Shown piece after piece: positions 34,301 to 46,200 of a stretch of DNA of 64,000 nt (its first letter is position 1; every line of letters begins with the position of its first letter). The position numbers were made by a program, and so were the translations under genes. The notes beneath the pieces were generated by a model, which saw only the letters and a list, made by a program, of their open reading frames with translations, made no database searches and had not been told where the DNA came from. This DNA comes from Physcomitrium patens. Its lineage: Eukaryota > Streptophyta > Bryopsida > Funariales > Funariaceae. The stretch covers positions 10,994,622-11,058,621 of the forward strand of contig NC_037255.1 of NCBI RefSeq assembly GCF_000002425.4. The letters run 5' to 3'.

Positions 34301-37054
34301 CAGGTACAAGAACTATCGGGAGGTGGAAATAGACGACGATTTTTTCCCTGAAAAGGAGGCTGAGGAATATGAAGAAGATGAGCGAGAATCAGTTATTGAA
34401 GAGGTATTAACTGCTGCGAATGCTGATGATGAAGAGGAGGAGGAAGGAGGTGTTAATGAAGGAGAAGATCAAGATGAAGGTAGCGGTTATGAGTATTATT
34501 TGAAACTCTTCATCGTCAAAATTTTGTTTGATTGGTTGGAAGTAGTTTAAGTTATGGAACCATTGCTTGGTTTAAGCTGTCAAAGTCCTCTTTGTTGAAG
34601 TAGTGATTTTTGTGTACAGACATGAGGGATGTAGAAGGAGAAGAGCATGAAGTGGAAGAGATTATCGAAGAGGTATTCATTTTGCACTGAACTGGGTAAC
34701 TTTTTTAGTTTTAAGAAAACACTCTTTTCATCATATCAGCGTATTCAATCTCCTTTAAAGCTCTCATTGGTGCTAGAATAATTCTGTGTTTATTCAGATG
34801 TGGTGTGATTCGTCAGCTAATTGCATAAGGCTTATCGTATGGTCTGCAGGTCATAGAGGAAGTTGATGATGACGATGAAGAGGAAGAAGAGGAGGCTGAG
34901 CCAGAGGAAGATGTGGAAGAAGAAGGTGAATTAGCCCCCGAAATATCTTCTGACGAAGGCGAGATGTCTCCAGTGAAACCCCAACGGGTAGCTGGTACAA
35001 GCCAGTCGAAAAAATTTGCTTCATTATCGGCACTGGAGTCTCGCTCGAGCAAAGCAGAAGAGGTGTGTCTTGTTGAATGTTGTGGATTTCTATGAATTGC
35101 GTCGTATGGTAAGGTCAATCATGGAGCTACAAGCTTAACTAATGTCAAAGAAGCAGCTTAACAGTTGGGAAAATTTCTGGTTTAATAGGGTGATGAGCTT
35201 GAGGAAGGGGAGATAGCCGCATCTGTTGATTCAGATCAACGGTCAGAAAGCTGGATAGAAGGGAGAGAAGAAGCTGAGGACGTTGCAGATTATGAAGTGG
35301 ATCACACGATTCAACCTCAAAAGAAAAGAAAACGCAGTCGCAGTCATCGTCGTACTGTCCATTTAGATGGGTTAGGGGAGAGAGAAACTAGTAATGGTTC
35401 TTTCAATGAGAGGGAAACACCCCTACTTTCTTTTCGATCGAACAATAGGGCGAAGCAAAATCCTCCGGAATGGTCGAACTTTGGAACAGTTGACCCTGCT
35501 CCTCAATCATATGACAAAACAGATCACTGGGGTGGCTCTGCTAAGAAGAGGAGTGTTCCTTTTCCAGAGGCTCAAGTACCAGCACGGCCTCGTATTGTGT
35601 TCAAGCACTCCCGAGCAAACGGGTTGCATGAGCCTGCTGCTGAACCGGATTTGGGAAGAGATAACAGGACTGCTAGAACCCAAGCAGGTTTACTGGGGAG
35701 CTACTGTGGTGACAAAGGTCGTCTCCCTGAGGGACAACAAAAAAAGGTACAAGATCTACATTTTTGCGTTCTACCTGGATCGAGACGTGGTTGTTGTTCT
35801 GATCTCTTTTCTTTTCCTTTCTTTTGTCCTTTATTTTTCAGAGGTCACCTTCGATAGTTTCTGTTTTGTTATACGTTTGTAAATAGTTCTGGTTTTTGTG
35901 CAGTGCAAGTCTGTCCTCAGCAAGCTGCATGGAGCAGTCAACAAAGATGGCAGACAGATAGCTGCTCTTTTTCTGGAGCTGCCCAAGCGCAGCGAATTGC
36001 CTGAATATTACAAAGTTATAGCTAGGCCAATTAATGCCCATTTAATCGAGGAGAAATTGGATCGCTTAGAGTACCCAAGTGTACTGGAATTCGCATCAGA
36101 TGTTCATCTTATGATTGATAATGCAGCCCGCTATTATAGCACCTCTGCAGAGGTAATTGATTTTCCTAACTAAACTTAGTTAACAACTCGTTTGAATTTA
36201 AAATAAATGGATTGCTGCAGCATCGCTCTAGTAGATTTGGCAAATTGCTGTTGTGTTTCTTCTCGATTGCAGCTCATAACCTCGAATGATTTCGCTTGCA
36301 GGTTCAGACAGATGCTCGTCGCTTACAAGCTTTGTTTGATTCGCGGATGTCTCTCATATTTCCAGAAGTTGATTTTTCTTCCGCACGAGTAAGAAGTAAT
36401 GCACCAGTATTAACTCCACAGGCTCCTCCTGTAACTGGTTCACGAGGTATACTACAGGCTCCCGTAGTAACTGGACCGCGAGGCGTTCGTAGACCTGCTG
36501 GTGCTGAATCAGCACAGATTGGAATTTCTCCTAATTCTCGGAGTTCCACAAGGATATCATTGGTCCGACCTGTAGCTCCACCACAGGAGGAAGTACTTGT
36601 TACGAATCAGGAAGGCAAGAAGAGCAAGAAAGGAGGGAACGAAAAGTTGAAGGACAAGAATGCGAAGTCGAAGAGTAAAGTCAATAGTAGCGGTAAGAAA
36701 AAAGAATTACAAGAGGAAGAGGCGGAGTCGGATCAAGGGATCATGCACCCTGTGGATCTTGTGATACATAAGAAGAAACGTAAAGGTAGGGAACACACAG
36801 GAAGTAGGACAGTTAGCTCACCGTTAGTGTTTGATGTGGAGGAGATGAGGGAAGCTAGTGCCCGAGGTTTTACTGTTGGCTCGTCTGGAAATGCTAGGGC
36901 TCCCCCACTAGCAACCCCAAGGCCACGGGCGCCGGCTGCCTCTCCTGCAAGTAGCAGACTAAGTGCATCACAACCAGACATCCAAGTGGGTGCTGTCACT
37001 GTGTTGAAAAAGTCGAGGACTGATGGTGGGAAACGAAGGCCTAGTCATCCTTAA
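25347..37054 (+). CDS. BRM: BRAHMA SWI2/SNF2 chromatin-remodelling ATPase, 19 coding exons
   Basis: Catalytic subunit of plant BAF-type SWI/SNF complexes; it moves nucleosomes with ATP energy. Exons: 25347-25739, 27073-27474, 27774-28464, 28702-28988, 29172-30542, 30690-30793, 31011-31098, 31298-31384, 31704-31796, 31990-32073, 32178-32381, 32508-32747, 32899-33612, 33801-34479, 34620-34672, 34850-35062, 35189-35746, 35904-36152, 36302-37054. They join in frame to 2420 aa. Order: Gln-rich N-terminus; QLQ domain at about 569-591 ([18 protein letters not shown]); HSA at about 849-925 ([18 protein letters not shown]); Walker [11 protein letters not shown] near 1133; DEAQ box near 1234; helicase C-part with VARAHRIGQ near 1540; SnAC from about 1587; acidic linker; bromodomain at about 2088-2170 ([20 protein letters not shown]); basic tail ending GKRRPSHP. 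All catalytic motifs look intact. It is slightly longer than Arabidopsis BRM (2193 aa), mostly in linkers. Confidence 0.96.
27009..27026 (+). repeat. (TA)n run in BRM intron 1
   Basis: Short TA microsatellite about 45 bp before the 3' splice site of the first BRM intron, the longest intron of the gene (about 1.33 kb). Confidence 0.85.
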
Positions 37055-39166
37055 AATCACCCCTTCCCTGCGCGTTTTTAGAACCCGTCTCACAACAATT
37101 TTTATTTCATTTTCTTAAAAGGATTTTTTTTTTCCCCCAAGCATTCGCGAAGTTTGAATCATCTCATCTGTAGTTAATTATCTATCTGATGTTTGTAAGT
37201 AGATTCCTCTTCACCAGTTAACCTGGGAATATGTGGAAATTGTGAAATTTATGGCTACAGTTTTGGTTCAACAACAAAGTATTGTGTTCACTACGTTTCC
37301 TTGAATTTTCTTATTGAAAACCTTTTCTCACTATTCGGGGATATGCTTGAACTGTTTTTGGAATAACTCTGCAAGGCCTGCAAGCTCTACACTAGGTGGA
37401 ATTTAATATTTAGAGATAAAGGGCATTGAACATGGCATGAAATGAACCCTTAAGTAGTATGGTTAGATCACTAAAATCTCCATCATCAGGGGGCGTCAGG
37501 GTAAGAAGTTGGGTCTTAGAAAATCTTCAGAGAGAAGAATAATTAATACGGAAAACCCATGCTGGAATCCACCTGAGGATATATCAAGTTAGTGGCAAAG
37601 CAGGAAAATGTCCTTAAACATCGGATAAAATGATGAGATGGAAACGAAGGTGGGTCGAAAGCTCCACCTTCTCTTGCAAGAAAGGCGAAGGCAGAAAGTT
37701 TTCTCCATGAGCGTTTCGGGTGTCACTTCGGGTGTTCCACGCAGCGGCGGATCTGGCGGAGGATGAGATTCTCCTAAGGAGGTGCGTGAACAATAGCTTC
37801 TTCCACTCACCGCTGATTGGCTGCTAGACATTTTCTCGAAACATTTCTCTAATGCTTTCTCTCACTCTGACGCCCACAATTGATACTCCAGCATAAATGC
37901 ATGAAACATTCCCCAAAGCGGTACCACGCTCTCATACTGGAGCTCTAGCATGGCAATGGATTTCAGGAAATGTTTAAGATTTGGAGTTCGCAGCAGGCGA
38001 AGCATCTTATGCTGTAAGTCATGTATTAATTCCCTTGCCAAGCTTTGAGCAATCTTTACCATTTACGAAAATCTTGTCTTTGAAGTTGGGTAGAGTCATC
38101 TTTACAGGAAGTCACGTGTCTCCGACATTGAAGAGCGGGAACACTAAAAGAGGGGTACATGGTTCCACGGAGGGGTTTAAGGGAATGGGTTCGGATTTAG
38201 CGGTCTCAATTGAAAGATTCTGCAACGAACCTGCTAGCGCTGACATCATGCACAAGCACATTCTTGGATAGTTGACCAAGGATGGAGCGCCGCTACCGAT
38301 CTTTGCAGCTGAATGAAGCACTTTCTCGAAGGTACATGTTTTATGCATGTCGATTTCCTACTTTTTAGGGTTGCAATGAATTTGTGGGAAAGGGGGAATG
38401 TTCTCGATTATTATAGCATTTCCACTGGGCAAGCATACATGCATGTATGCGCAATGGTGTATGTCTGTTTGTGCGTGTTTTTTTTGTTGGTGAGCTCACA
38501 GGCTTAATTCAGTTATCACTTCGTGCTCTTCCTCTTGGCTCCTGTGGTGCCTTATTTCATGCTAGTTGTAGTTGAACGCTTCCGGCACACAATGGGCTAC
38601 AATATATGTCCCTAATTTTTATCCTGGTAATGCTGTTGTTCCCCTTGGTATCTAGTTGAATTTAGCATCTATCTTAGTGTCACCTAGAGAAATTTGACGT
38701 AGCATAGTCGATATGGACTTTTGCATAGTTATTGGAGTCCATGAGCGAACTTTAGGGTTCTATCTGACCAATGCTTGGATACCAATGATGTGCAGAAATG
38801 ATTATGCTGAGGCATGTAGGGAGCTACGATGTATTTTGAGGGCTGTCTATGTTTACGCTCCTATTTCCTTTCAGGCGCTGCTATATGAGGACGTCGAGCA
38901 TGCATTTCACACTCTTTCCAAGTATGTCAGTGGACTTAATTTCAATCTTCCAAGATGTACTCAGGATATGGTTACACAAAGTGGTGCCTTGGTTTAGATG
39001 TTAGCCGTTATGCAGTCTTCAACCATTGAGAATCCAGTTTTTATTTGTGCACTGATCCTGATCCTTAGTGGTTTCTATATCATCGTACGTGTAGACGTTA
39101 AAGGATAGACATACTAGATTTTAAAATATCACTGAGCGTCGTGGTTCTGGCAGAAAGGAGAAAAGA
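37055..39166. other. Intergenic between BRM and the F-box gene
   Basis: Begins with the BRM 3' untranslated region. Two open stretches deserve note but lack a family: 38713-38997 plus (94 codons) and a stretch running through 38058-38271 plus. On the minus strand an ATG at 37831 opens M-S-S-S-Q-S-A followed at once by a strong donor GTGAGT, which could be a small unannotated gene; I could not build it further. The rest appears non-coding. Confidence 0.4.
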
Positions 39167-40659
39167 ATGGATGACATCAGACATCTAGAAACTGCAAAGT
39201 TGTTGCTGCAAACAGTGGAACAGATTTTCTCTTCGCAAAATTGTACTGAAGTAGTTGCAAAGGGTAAAACAGCAACTAAGACTTGGCACCGACTGTATAA
39301 CAACCGTAACCCTGAACCTTTGCCTGGTATACCACCTTGAACTTGCCACCATCCCTTGATGCCGTGTTATATGCATCCAAGACTAGGGGCTTAGGAGGTT
39401 TGTGCCGTCTTACTTTATTTCCATGAATAAGCTGATTTAGAATGAAATGTAATGCTTTGTTTTGCCAGTAATACTGTGTAGAAATCCGATTGTCAGAAAG
39501 ACTGGTTCCTTTTTAGAAGGCGTTAGACACCTCTGAAACTCGAATCAAGTCCAGTGTACCCGAAAGACGTTCAACATGACCAGGGAATCAAGTTTCTTTG
39601 TAGAAGAAGAGTTGTAACATAGACTCTCTCTGAATGTTGTGTCAGAATATTTACATTTATCAGGAGACATACTGCTTCATGTGTTCGAATATTTGGATGC
39701 GCGCTCATTAGCCACAGCATCTGCGGTTTGCAGGTATTCCTTAGAATTAAGTAGTACACTCTTTATTCAGCGGTAACTAAGTTGAAAGCTGGTTGCTATG
39801 TTCTAGTTAAAGTATTGGTTAGGGTTAAAGTTGAACCTGGTTAAAAATGGAGAATGATATTGTCTTTTTCAGGGCTTGGAACGTTATTGCAACTGATGGT
39901 AAAATTTGGCGGAATTGGTTCTTATATGTCTATGGCACGTCAAATCTCAGAGAGGATCTTATGACTGCAGCCGAAATACGTGAAGATATTATCCCAGACA
40001 GTAACAGACCAACTATCTTAAAGAAACCATCAAACAATGCAGTTGGGTACTGGCGCAAAGCTTTCAATCTGTGCTCAAAAGGTATCTTATACCAGAGTTT
40101 AGAAGAGGCAATTTTTGGTGCTGTCAATATATGAGTACTTTTTGATATGTGTTAAGATTAAAAACCTCAATGTACAATGCAAGAATATGTCTTAGACGTA
40201 AAATGATTTTTCTCATGAAGCGAGTGGTGATTTATTACATTGTTTGCAGGTCGTTCGCCACATTTGTCTACGTTGAATAGAGCTTATTGTCCAACTTGCA
40301 AAGAAGTGATATGGTTGAGAGACCCCCCTTGGAAACCTGCCAAAGGCTTGTGTGTTACACGAGAGCAGGTCTTGGAATACCATTCACCTAGACCAATTTC
40401 TGTCAGCCAGGTATGTTTTCACACCCTCACAAGCATTATTTATACAAAAAATAATAATTTGTGGGGATCTTTTTACTTTTGATGATTCAAAGTTGGTGCA
40501 TTTGTTGTCTACAATATTGTTATGTTCAATAATCTTGAAATTGGCTTATTGCAGGTGGTAAGGTTTGTTGTGAGCATGGCCCGCGTTTCAGACTCTTGCA
40601 GTAGAGATTCTGATGACGATGATGATCACAATTTAGAAAATAGCTTCCTTGAATTATAG
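39167..40659 (+). CDS. F-box protein, five exons
   Basis: Exons 39167-39326, 39646-39733, 39873-40081, 40250-40410 and 40555-40659 join in frame to 723 nt (240 aa). The first exon ends in phase 1 at a GTATAC donor and joins an AA-start exon, giving LPEYLHLSGDILLHVFEYLD. With SLATASAVCRAWN this is a good F-box core (about residues 50-90), the Skp1-binding part of SCF ubiquitin ligases. The C-terminal half (IWRNWFLYVYG, YWRKAFNLCSKG, RAYCPTCKEVIWLRDPPWKP) has a Cys pair (CPTC) and no Kelch, LRR or WD repeat, so the substrate cannot be guessed. The tail is Asp-rich. The start ATG is the first in its frame after a stop; an extra upstream exon cannot be excluded. Confidence 0.82.
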
Positions 40660-41544
40660 AGCATGCACGTGTTTAGGTGTTTTACAGCACAGGTTGCTTA
40701 TGAATTGACAGCTTCTCTTTTTTGAGTTATTCTACTTATATTGATTTCCTAATTTTCTTTTTGGTTCAATGGTCTTCAAATTATTACACCTGATAACCTG
40801 TTTCTTAAGTAGGTGTCATATATAGAAGGTTCCAATGAATACTAGGGAACATGTTACTTACATGCAAGGAAATTACTGAATCTTCCCTCAACTTCCTTGG
40901 ATTGGTTTAAGTGGAATTTGGAAAGCCTCATCAAACTTACACCAACCTAAGATGGTGAGTAACACATGTGAGGTTATATTAAAAACTATTGGTAAACTAT
41001 GATGGATATTGTAGGAAAGATCTAGATTACATTGATGATACTGTTGGAGAAGGTGAGAGATGAATTCTGCAAATGTGTTAAATTTACCCCAATTCTTTAA
41101 GGAGCCCACTGTCATTCAACTTCTTAGCAAATTTGTTTAAGATAATTTGACAATGCCAGTGAATAGTATTGTGCAAAATTTTATAACAAGATTAGAAAAT
41201 TGGTTTTTTAAAATTTATACTAAAATTGGATTTTGTACTAATGTGAAGAAATAGGTATTTTAGTTTTCTTAAATGAAGTTTATTCACAATGTAATTTCCA
41301 ACAAAGTCTTTTTAGTATATCTCAAGTAAATTTGGATTCTTGAGAAATGGCCAATCCTAAAAATAAAATCTCATATTTGATATTTTTTAATATTTCAAAA
41401 ACTATTGTATAATATTCATTAATAATTATTTGCTAACAGTTGTCTTTCTTAAATGGCTTATGTATGAATTTATATTGAAACTTGATGCAAATAAAACATT
41501 TATGAACTTAAAGATGTCATTTTTAATTATCTAAATTTTATTAC

Positions 41545-41626
41545 GTCTCAATTTTAAGAATATATTTCTATAGAATTTAAACCTTTAAACATTACTCTTA
41601 TAGAAATATATTCTTAAAATTGAGAC
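41545..41626. repeat. Perfect 28-bp inverted repeat (hairpin)
   Basis: The arm at 41545-41572 (starts GTCTCAATTTTAAG) is an exact reverse complement of the arm at 41599-41626, separated by a 26-nt loop. Transcribed, it would fold into a long uninterrupted stem. It lies where an AT-rich spacer meets less AT-rich DNA. It may be a fold-back element, a small-RNA source, or an edge of an inserted element. Confidence 0.85.
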
Positions 41627-41772
41627 CCCTAATAGTCTTCATCCTCATTGTCCTGGTCTTCACATTTCGCCGCTCTCTTCATCCTAAATGTCCTAGACTC
41701 GGTTTGATTCTCCAGGTTTTTTCAAGAACTTGATCTCATTCAACGATTTCATGGTTAATACTTCAAATTTCA

Positions 41773-42033
41773 TCACAGGAGATTCAGGGCTCTCCATGTC
41801 CTCTGCCGCGGCTTCTTCTTTGTCAATGTTTTTTCAGGCGCTCCTTCAAAGATATGGCTGTCTGAGCAGAAACCATTCGCTATGTGTGTGTCCAGTTCTC
41901 GTGTAGTTCGAAAATGCGGTAACCCCCGAACGACAATAACGTACGCTTGCTTGTCATCTAGAGAAGCGGAATCAGGGTAAGTAATTTCAGGATCGTTGGG
42001 TCGTTGCTCAGTGTTCGAGTCTCCTCGAAAGTT
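41773..42033 (-). pseudogene. Coding-like relic of unknown family
   Basis: An 86-codon frame with no starting Met is open between stops on the minus strand. It includes DDKQAYVIVVRGLPHFRTTR and ANGFCSDSHIFEGAPEK, which read like real protein. Near its end a second frame continues plausibly (MESPESPVMKFEVL), suggesting a frameshift, before running into stops. I do not recognise the family. It may be a scrap of a host gene or of a mobile element. Confidence 0.3.
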
Positions 42034-43179
42034 TTACTCCCTGAACTCTGCACGCCCTTCCACTTCGTAACCTTTATATTGAGCACTAGGCTTCAGCGCG
42101 TTAGCTTATACCAACTAAGCAACTAACTTCACTAGAATCTATTTTAACAGCCTCAAACTTGACTATACCTGTAAGATCCGAAAATATGATCTTCAGTCAA
42201 GAAAGTCACTCTCCAGCTAATTACGTAGTTTGCAGAGAACCTAGCTCTTGAATCAGCAAAGTTGATTCTTCGAATTCTAGACTCAAGACTTTAGCCTCAT
42301 TGCAACATTCTGACACTCAAAAAGTTACGACACACTCGATATTTGCCACCTCGACCACATCAACAACTCATGGAAGGCACCCCTCAGTGCACCCAGAATT
42401 GCGCATGAGTTTGGTCACATGGGAAAGAAAGTTCGCAGTCCACGAATCCACGGCCCTAGACAACGACGATGACGATGACGTGAACTGATGACAGGGGACG
42501 TGGCAGAGCGGCGGAATGATTACTCATTCAGGTTACCCCATCATTCACCTGCACAGATGCCGAGAAAAACAATCAATCAAGGCTGCTAAAGTTTGGCAAC
42601 AATAATCCCTACAATCTCAGGCTCCAGAGTACTGTGTCTGGAATTGGACGGCAAAGCAACTCAAAAGATTGTGACGACGGGGATGTGACAAGCTTAAATT
42701 TATGCAGGGAATTGGTGCGCTTTGGGATGATTTTGGAGGGATAAGGTGTCGGCTTCTTGTGACCTTCGGGTAGTCGGTAATCACTTGAAATTAACAATTA
42801 ATCTTTAGTGCTAGTAGCTCAAAATTGCTCTTCTAATCAGGGAATCGCAGGATCTTCAATCATTCAGGATGTCATTGTACAATTGATGCGGTGCTACCGA
42901 AATATTGGGCACAATTAGGATTATGCTTGTAAAGTTCTAAATCTATAGATACTTGCGGTATTTTTAATTTGATTGTATACCACCTTGTGAAAATGATGTG
43001 AAACAAGATCGATATTCTGCAGCTTACCTTGAATTGAGGAGATCTCTACCCAAATTTTGAGTATATTCGAAGACCTGAGTTACCCTCTACAAGGCATTTA
43101 TCAAACAAATTTATTGTTCCAAATTCTCGCTTCAAGGACAGATAGCCCGATCGAGAAATCACATCCTTTTCAGAAATAC

Positions 43180-43202
43180 ATATATATATATATATATATA
43201 TA
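43180..43202. repeat. (TA)n microsatellite
   Basis: A short TA run directly downstream of the bHLH stop codon (minus strand), within the probable 3' untranslated region. Confidence 0.9.
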
Positions 43203-43213
43203 AATTGCAATGT

Positions 43214-46200
43214 CTATGGGAGTGGTCCTAAGTGGGTCACTTTCTCCAGTCTTTGGTCTCCGCTCATTATAGATGTTTGCAAGCTGGTTCCGTCTGAAGG
43301 AGGGAGCGGTAGCGGTCGATGGCCCGACTGCAGCGTTGCCATCTCTAACAGAGTGTCGCGCATTTGTTCGACGCCAATGAGCTCCTTGTCTCTTACCTTT
43401 ACAAACGTATCAGAAAGATGATCAATTACTCCATTTCAAGAGAACCTCAACGTTTTTTTTCTTTTAACCCAAAATTATGAGGGAGATGCAATTACCTCGG
43501 CGTTGAAGATATTGAGGACCAAACCACGGAATGTGGTTATGTTAGCGTGAACAACGTTGAGACCAAGCACGTCAAGAGCTTGCATCAGTTTCACGAACAC
43601 TCCAGGCCGCTTCTCACAAAAAATCCGAAGGCTGAACAGACGACCGTCCATCTTGTTCACCTCCACCTGAATCACCCAATTTAAATTCTAACACCTTCAT
43701 CTAACCTTTTAAATTCATCGTGATCGTAAAGCTGCAATTAGTCCTACTCTTTGCCCTGCCTAGAAGGAACTCGCAACGAGAGTAGAAGCCGACAAATTAT
43801 TCCATCATTCACCAACTGAACAGTTCAAAAGAACAGATCTACGACTTCAACCTGTGAAGGACAGAAAGACATCTATTTTACTTCTTCAGCGAGTTAGAGG
43901 CTCTGAGTAGCTACGGAGACCGTGAATGAACAGAGAAGACCAATGCTTACTTGCATAGGCTGTGTGAGCTCATGATCTCCTTTTCTGTCAACAACCTCAA
44001 TTACGACGGACTGCGAGTCCACCTTAGGACACGATCGCCCTATGACAATCCCACACCCAAGCTTTGGTTCTTGGTCTGCAGTGACTGGCTCCTCATCAAA
44101 ACCCAGTGTCCCAGTCATGTCATTATCTTTGTTATCCACAAGCTCCTCATGTAGCTCCTTCACCTGTTGTTGTAGCTCCTTGACGTACTCAATCGCATCG
44201 CCCAGTATTGATGCACGGTCCATCTTCATGCAGCGTGTTCCCGGCAAATCATCAGATTTAGATGAATTAGGATTAAAATCTCAACGTGAAACGTAGAATG
44301 TGTCCTCTGGTTAAAATGAATTTAGACCGATGAAGGATACATTAAATAACTAAGACATTTTTGGAATGTTGCTATTCACCTTGGTGATCTTAGGAACAAG
44401 AGCTCGCAAAGAGTAAAGGCGTTCATTCAGCTTCTTCCGGCGCTTGCGTTCAGCAACCAAGTTTTTTGACAAGTGACGGCGAGTAGACCGGGTGCCTCCC
44501 TTCTCATCATCATCGTCTATTGGATCACTGCAATCAGATGACTCTCCTCGCATTTCCTGCTTCACTAGTTGAATCCAAAATTTATACAGAAATACGTCAC
44601 TTCGATGATTAAATGATTTTTGGATTGAGACAACGATTAGAAGATTTGGTTTGCTTCTTCTGCACTAAGAATATGAAATTCCTGGTACAAACTCGCTACT
44701 TGAAAAATGATATGGCCATTCCTAGAACCATGCGTGCTGTATGTTTACCTTCCCCATCATCCTTTGACAACCCACTTCCTCGTGGGGAATCAGTCAATGT
44801 GCCTGTGCATACGGTAAAATCGAAAACCACCAGTGAAAAATGATCAACATTTTCATACAATAATGAGCAACTGAATCAATTGTAAAAGGCATTCACAGAA
44901 CGGTCCATTATATTTAGAGATGACTAAACTCAATCAACGGTAACACCAGATCCATAACATCCATAAATGTTTGTCTAGTTTGCTGGATTAAAGCATGATT
45001 TACCATGATGCGGAAAATGTGTCGTTGAACTGGGTAATTGATTCATCAGATCCTGGTCCATGCCTGTGTGTGTACAAGCAAAACATTTGGCGTTTATGCA
45101 CAAATCTTACATCTCAACACATTGTAAGCTTGCTATTTCAGTTCTGAAGCAAAATTTGGTTGAAAATAGATTCAAAGCTAAAGACGTACTTCCCATGAGC
45201 TGGGACTCCAAGGTGGGGTCTTCTTGCTCCCATGGGTGTGAGCTTGGCCAGGAGCTATCCAAGTTATTAGCAAAATGGCGTGTGTAATACATTTTGACTG
45301 CTTGCTGGCCCATCGTTCCAAGGGTGGTGTTGCCACTGCCCCCTTGCTTCGATACAGTTCCTGCTTGCCACTGCTCTCCGCACCGATTCCTTACATAATT
45401 CACAAGAGCTGCGTTCTCGGTCACCTAGAAAAGCCCTTCTCATTTATGATCATCAGAATTCAACCCAACACGCAGCCATGTTTTCAAATTCTGAGCAAAG
45501 AATTGGTTGAGCTGCCATTTCGAAATAGGTTCATGGATTGTAGTGGTTGCAATTGGATAACTTCTTCTGATTACACATGATTGTGAAACTTCTTCACTAA
45601 GTTCAGGGTTGACCTAAGATAGAAAGAAAGTTCAAGAGATTCATCATTGGAGAATTGTATGTACATGATTTGCAACCCCAAGCTCCACAAGGCCGCTTTG
45701 GACGGGTATGCACACTTTAGTTTGTACTGTCAATTCCTATACACAGTGCAATCAAATCAGAAATCACAAATTAGTTGAACGGCATATATTCTCCTTAAAG
45801 TTTTGCTAATTTCACCACCAGTATCCTTCATCAATATTCTAGACCAATTCATAACCAGCTTTGATAGTCATAAAATTTCATATTGCAGAACAGCAGATAT
45901 CAAAGTCAATCTTTTGGCGAGGCTGTTGAAAGAAACGTACCTGCCCCTCCATGGACGAGTCTCCATGTACCCACTTCGGTTGGCCTCCAAGGAACACCCT
46001 TCCTTGAATCCTGCACCCACCGACTATCTTGTTACATGTGCCTAGAATTGCGAAGGTACCGAAGATATAGTATCATATTAGAGCAATAAATAAAATAGCT
46101 TCGTGAAGCTCAGGCGTCTTGGTTGCGACTCCATCAATGGGGTGACGTTCATATCTATAGTAATCACAAGAAGATGCTTCTTCTGTGATATTACTGTGAT

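Larger units (their letters stand above)
40660..43213. other. Intergenic between convergent F-box and bHLH genes
   Basis: The left part (40660-41620) is AT-rich and non-coding and ends in a perfect hairpin. The middle (41640-42500) is less AT-rich and contains a coding-like relic on the minus strand. The right part up to 43213 should include the bHLH 3' untranslated region and carries a (TA)n run at 43180-43202. Confidence 0.5.

Noticed and set aside
34813-35118. Ser-rich minus frame opposite a BRM exon
   Set aside because: It is the mirror of the acidic GAA/GAG-rich BRM linker, not a separate gene.
42060-42115. tRNA-like stretch on the minus strand (TTGCTTAGTTGGTATAAGC, then a possible anticodon arm)
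   Set aside because: The first half resembles a D arm with an A box, but the anticodon stem pairs badly when U33 is aligned and there is no good B box or acceptor stem.
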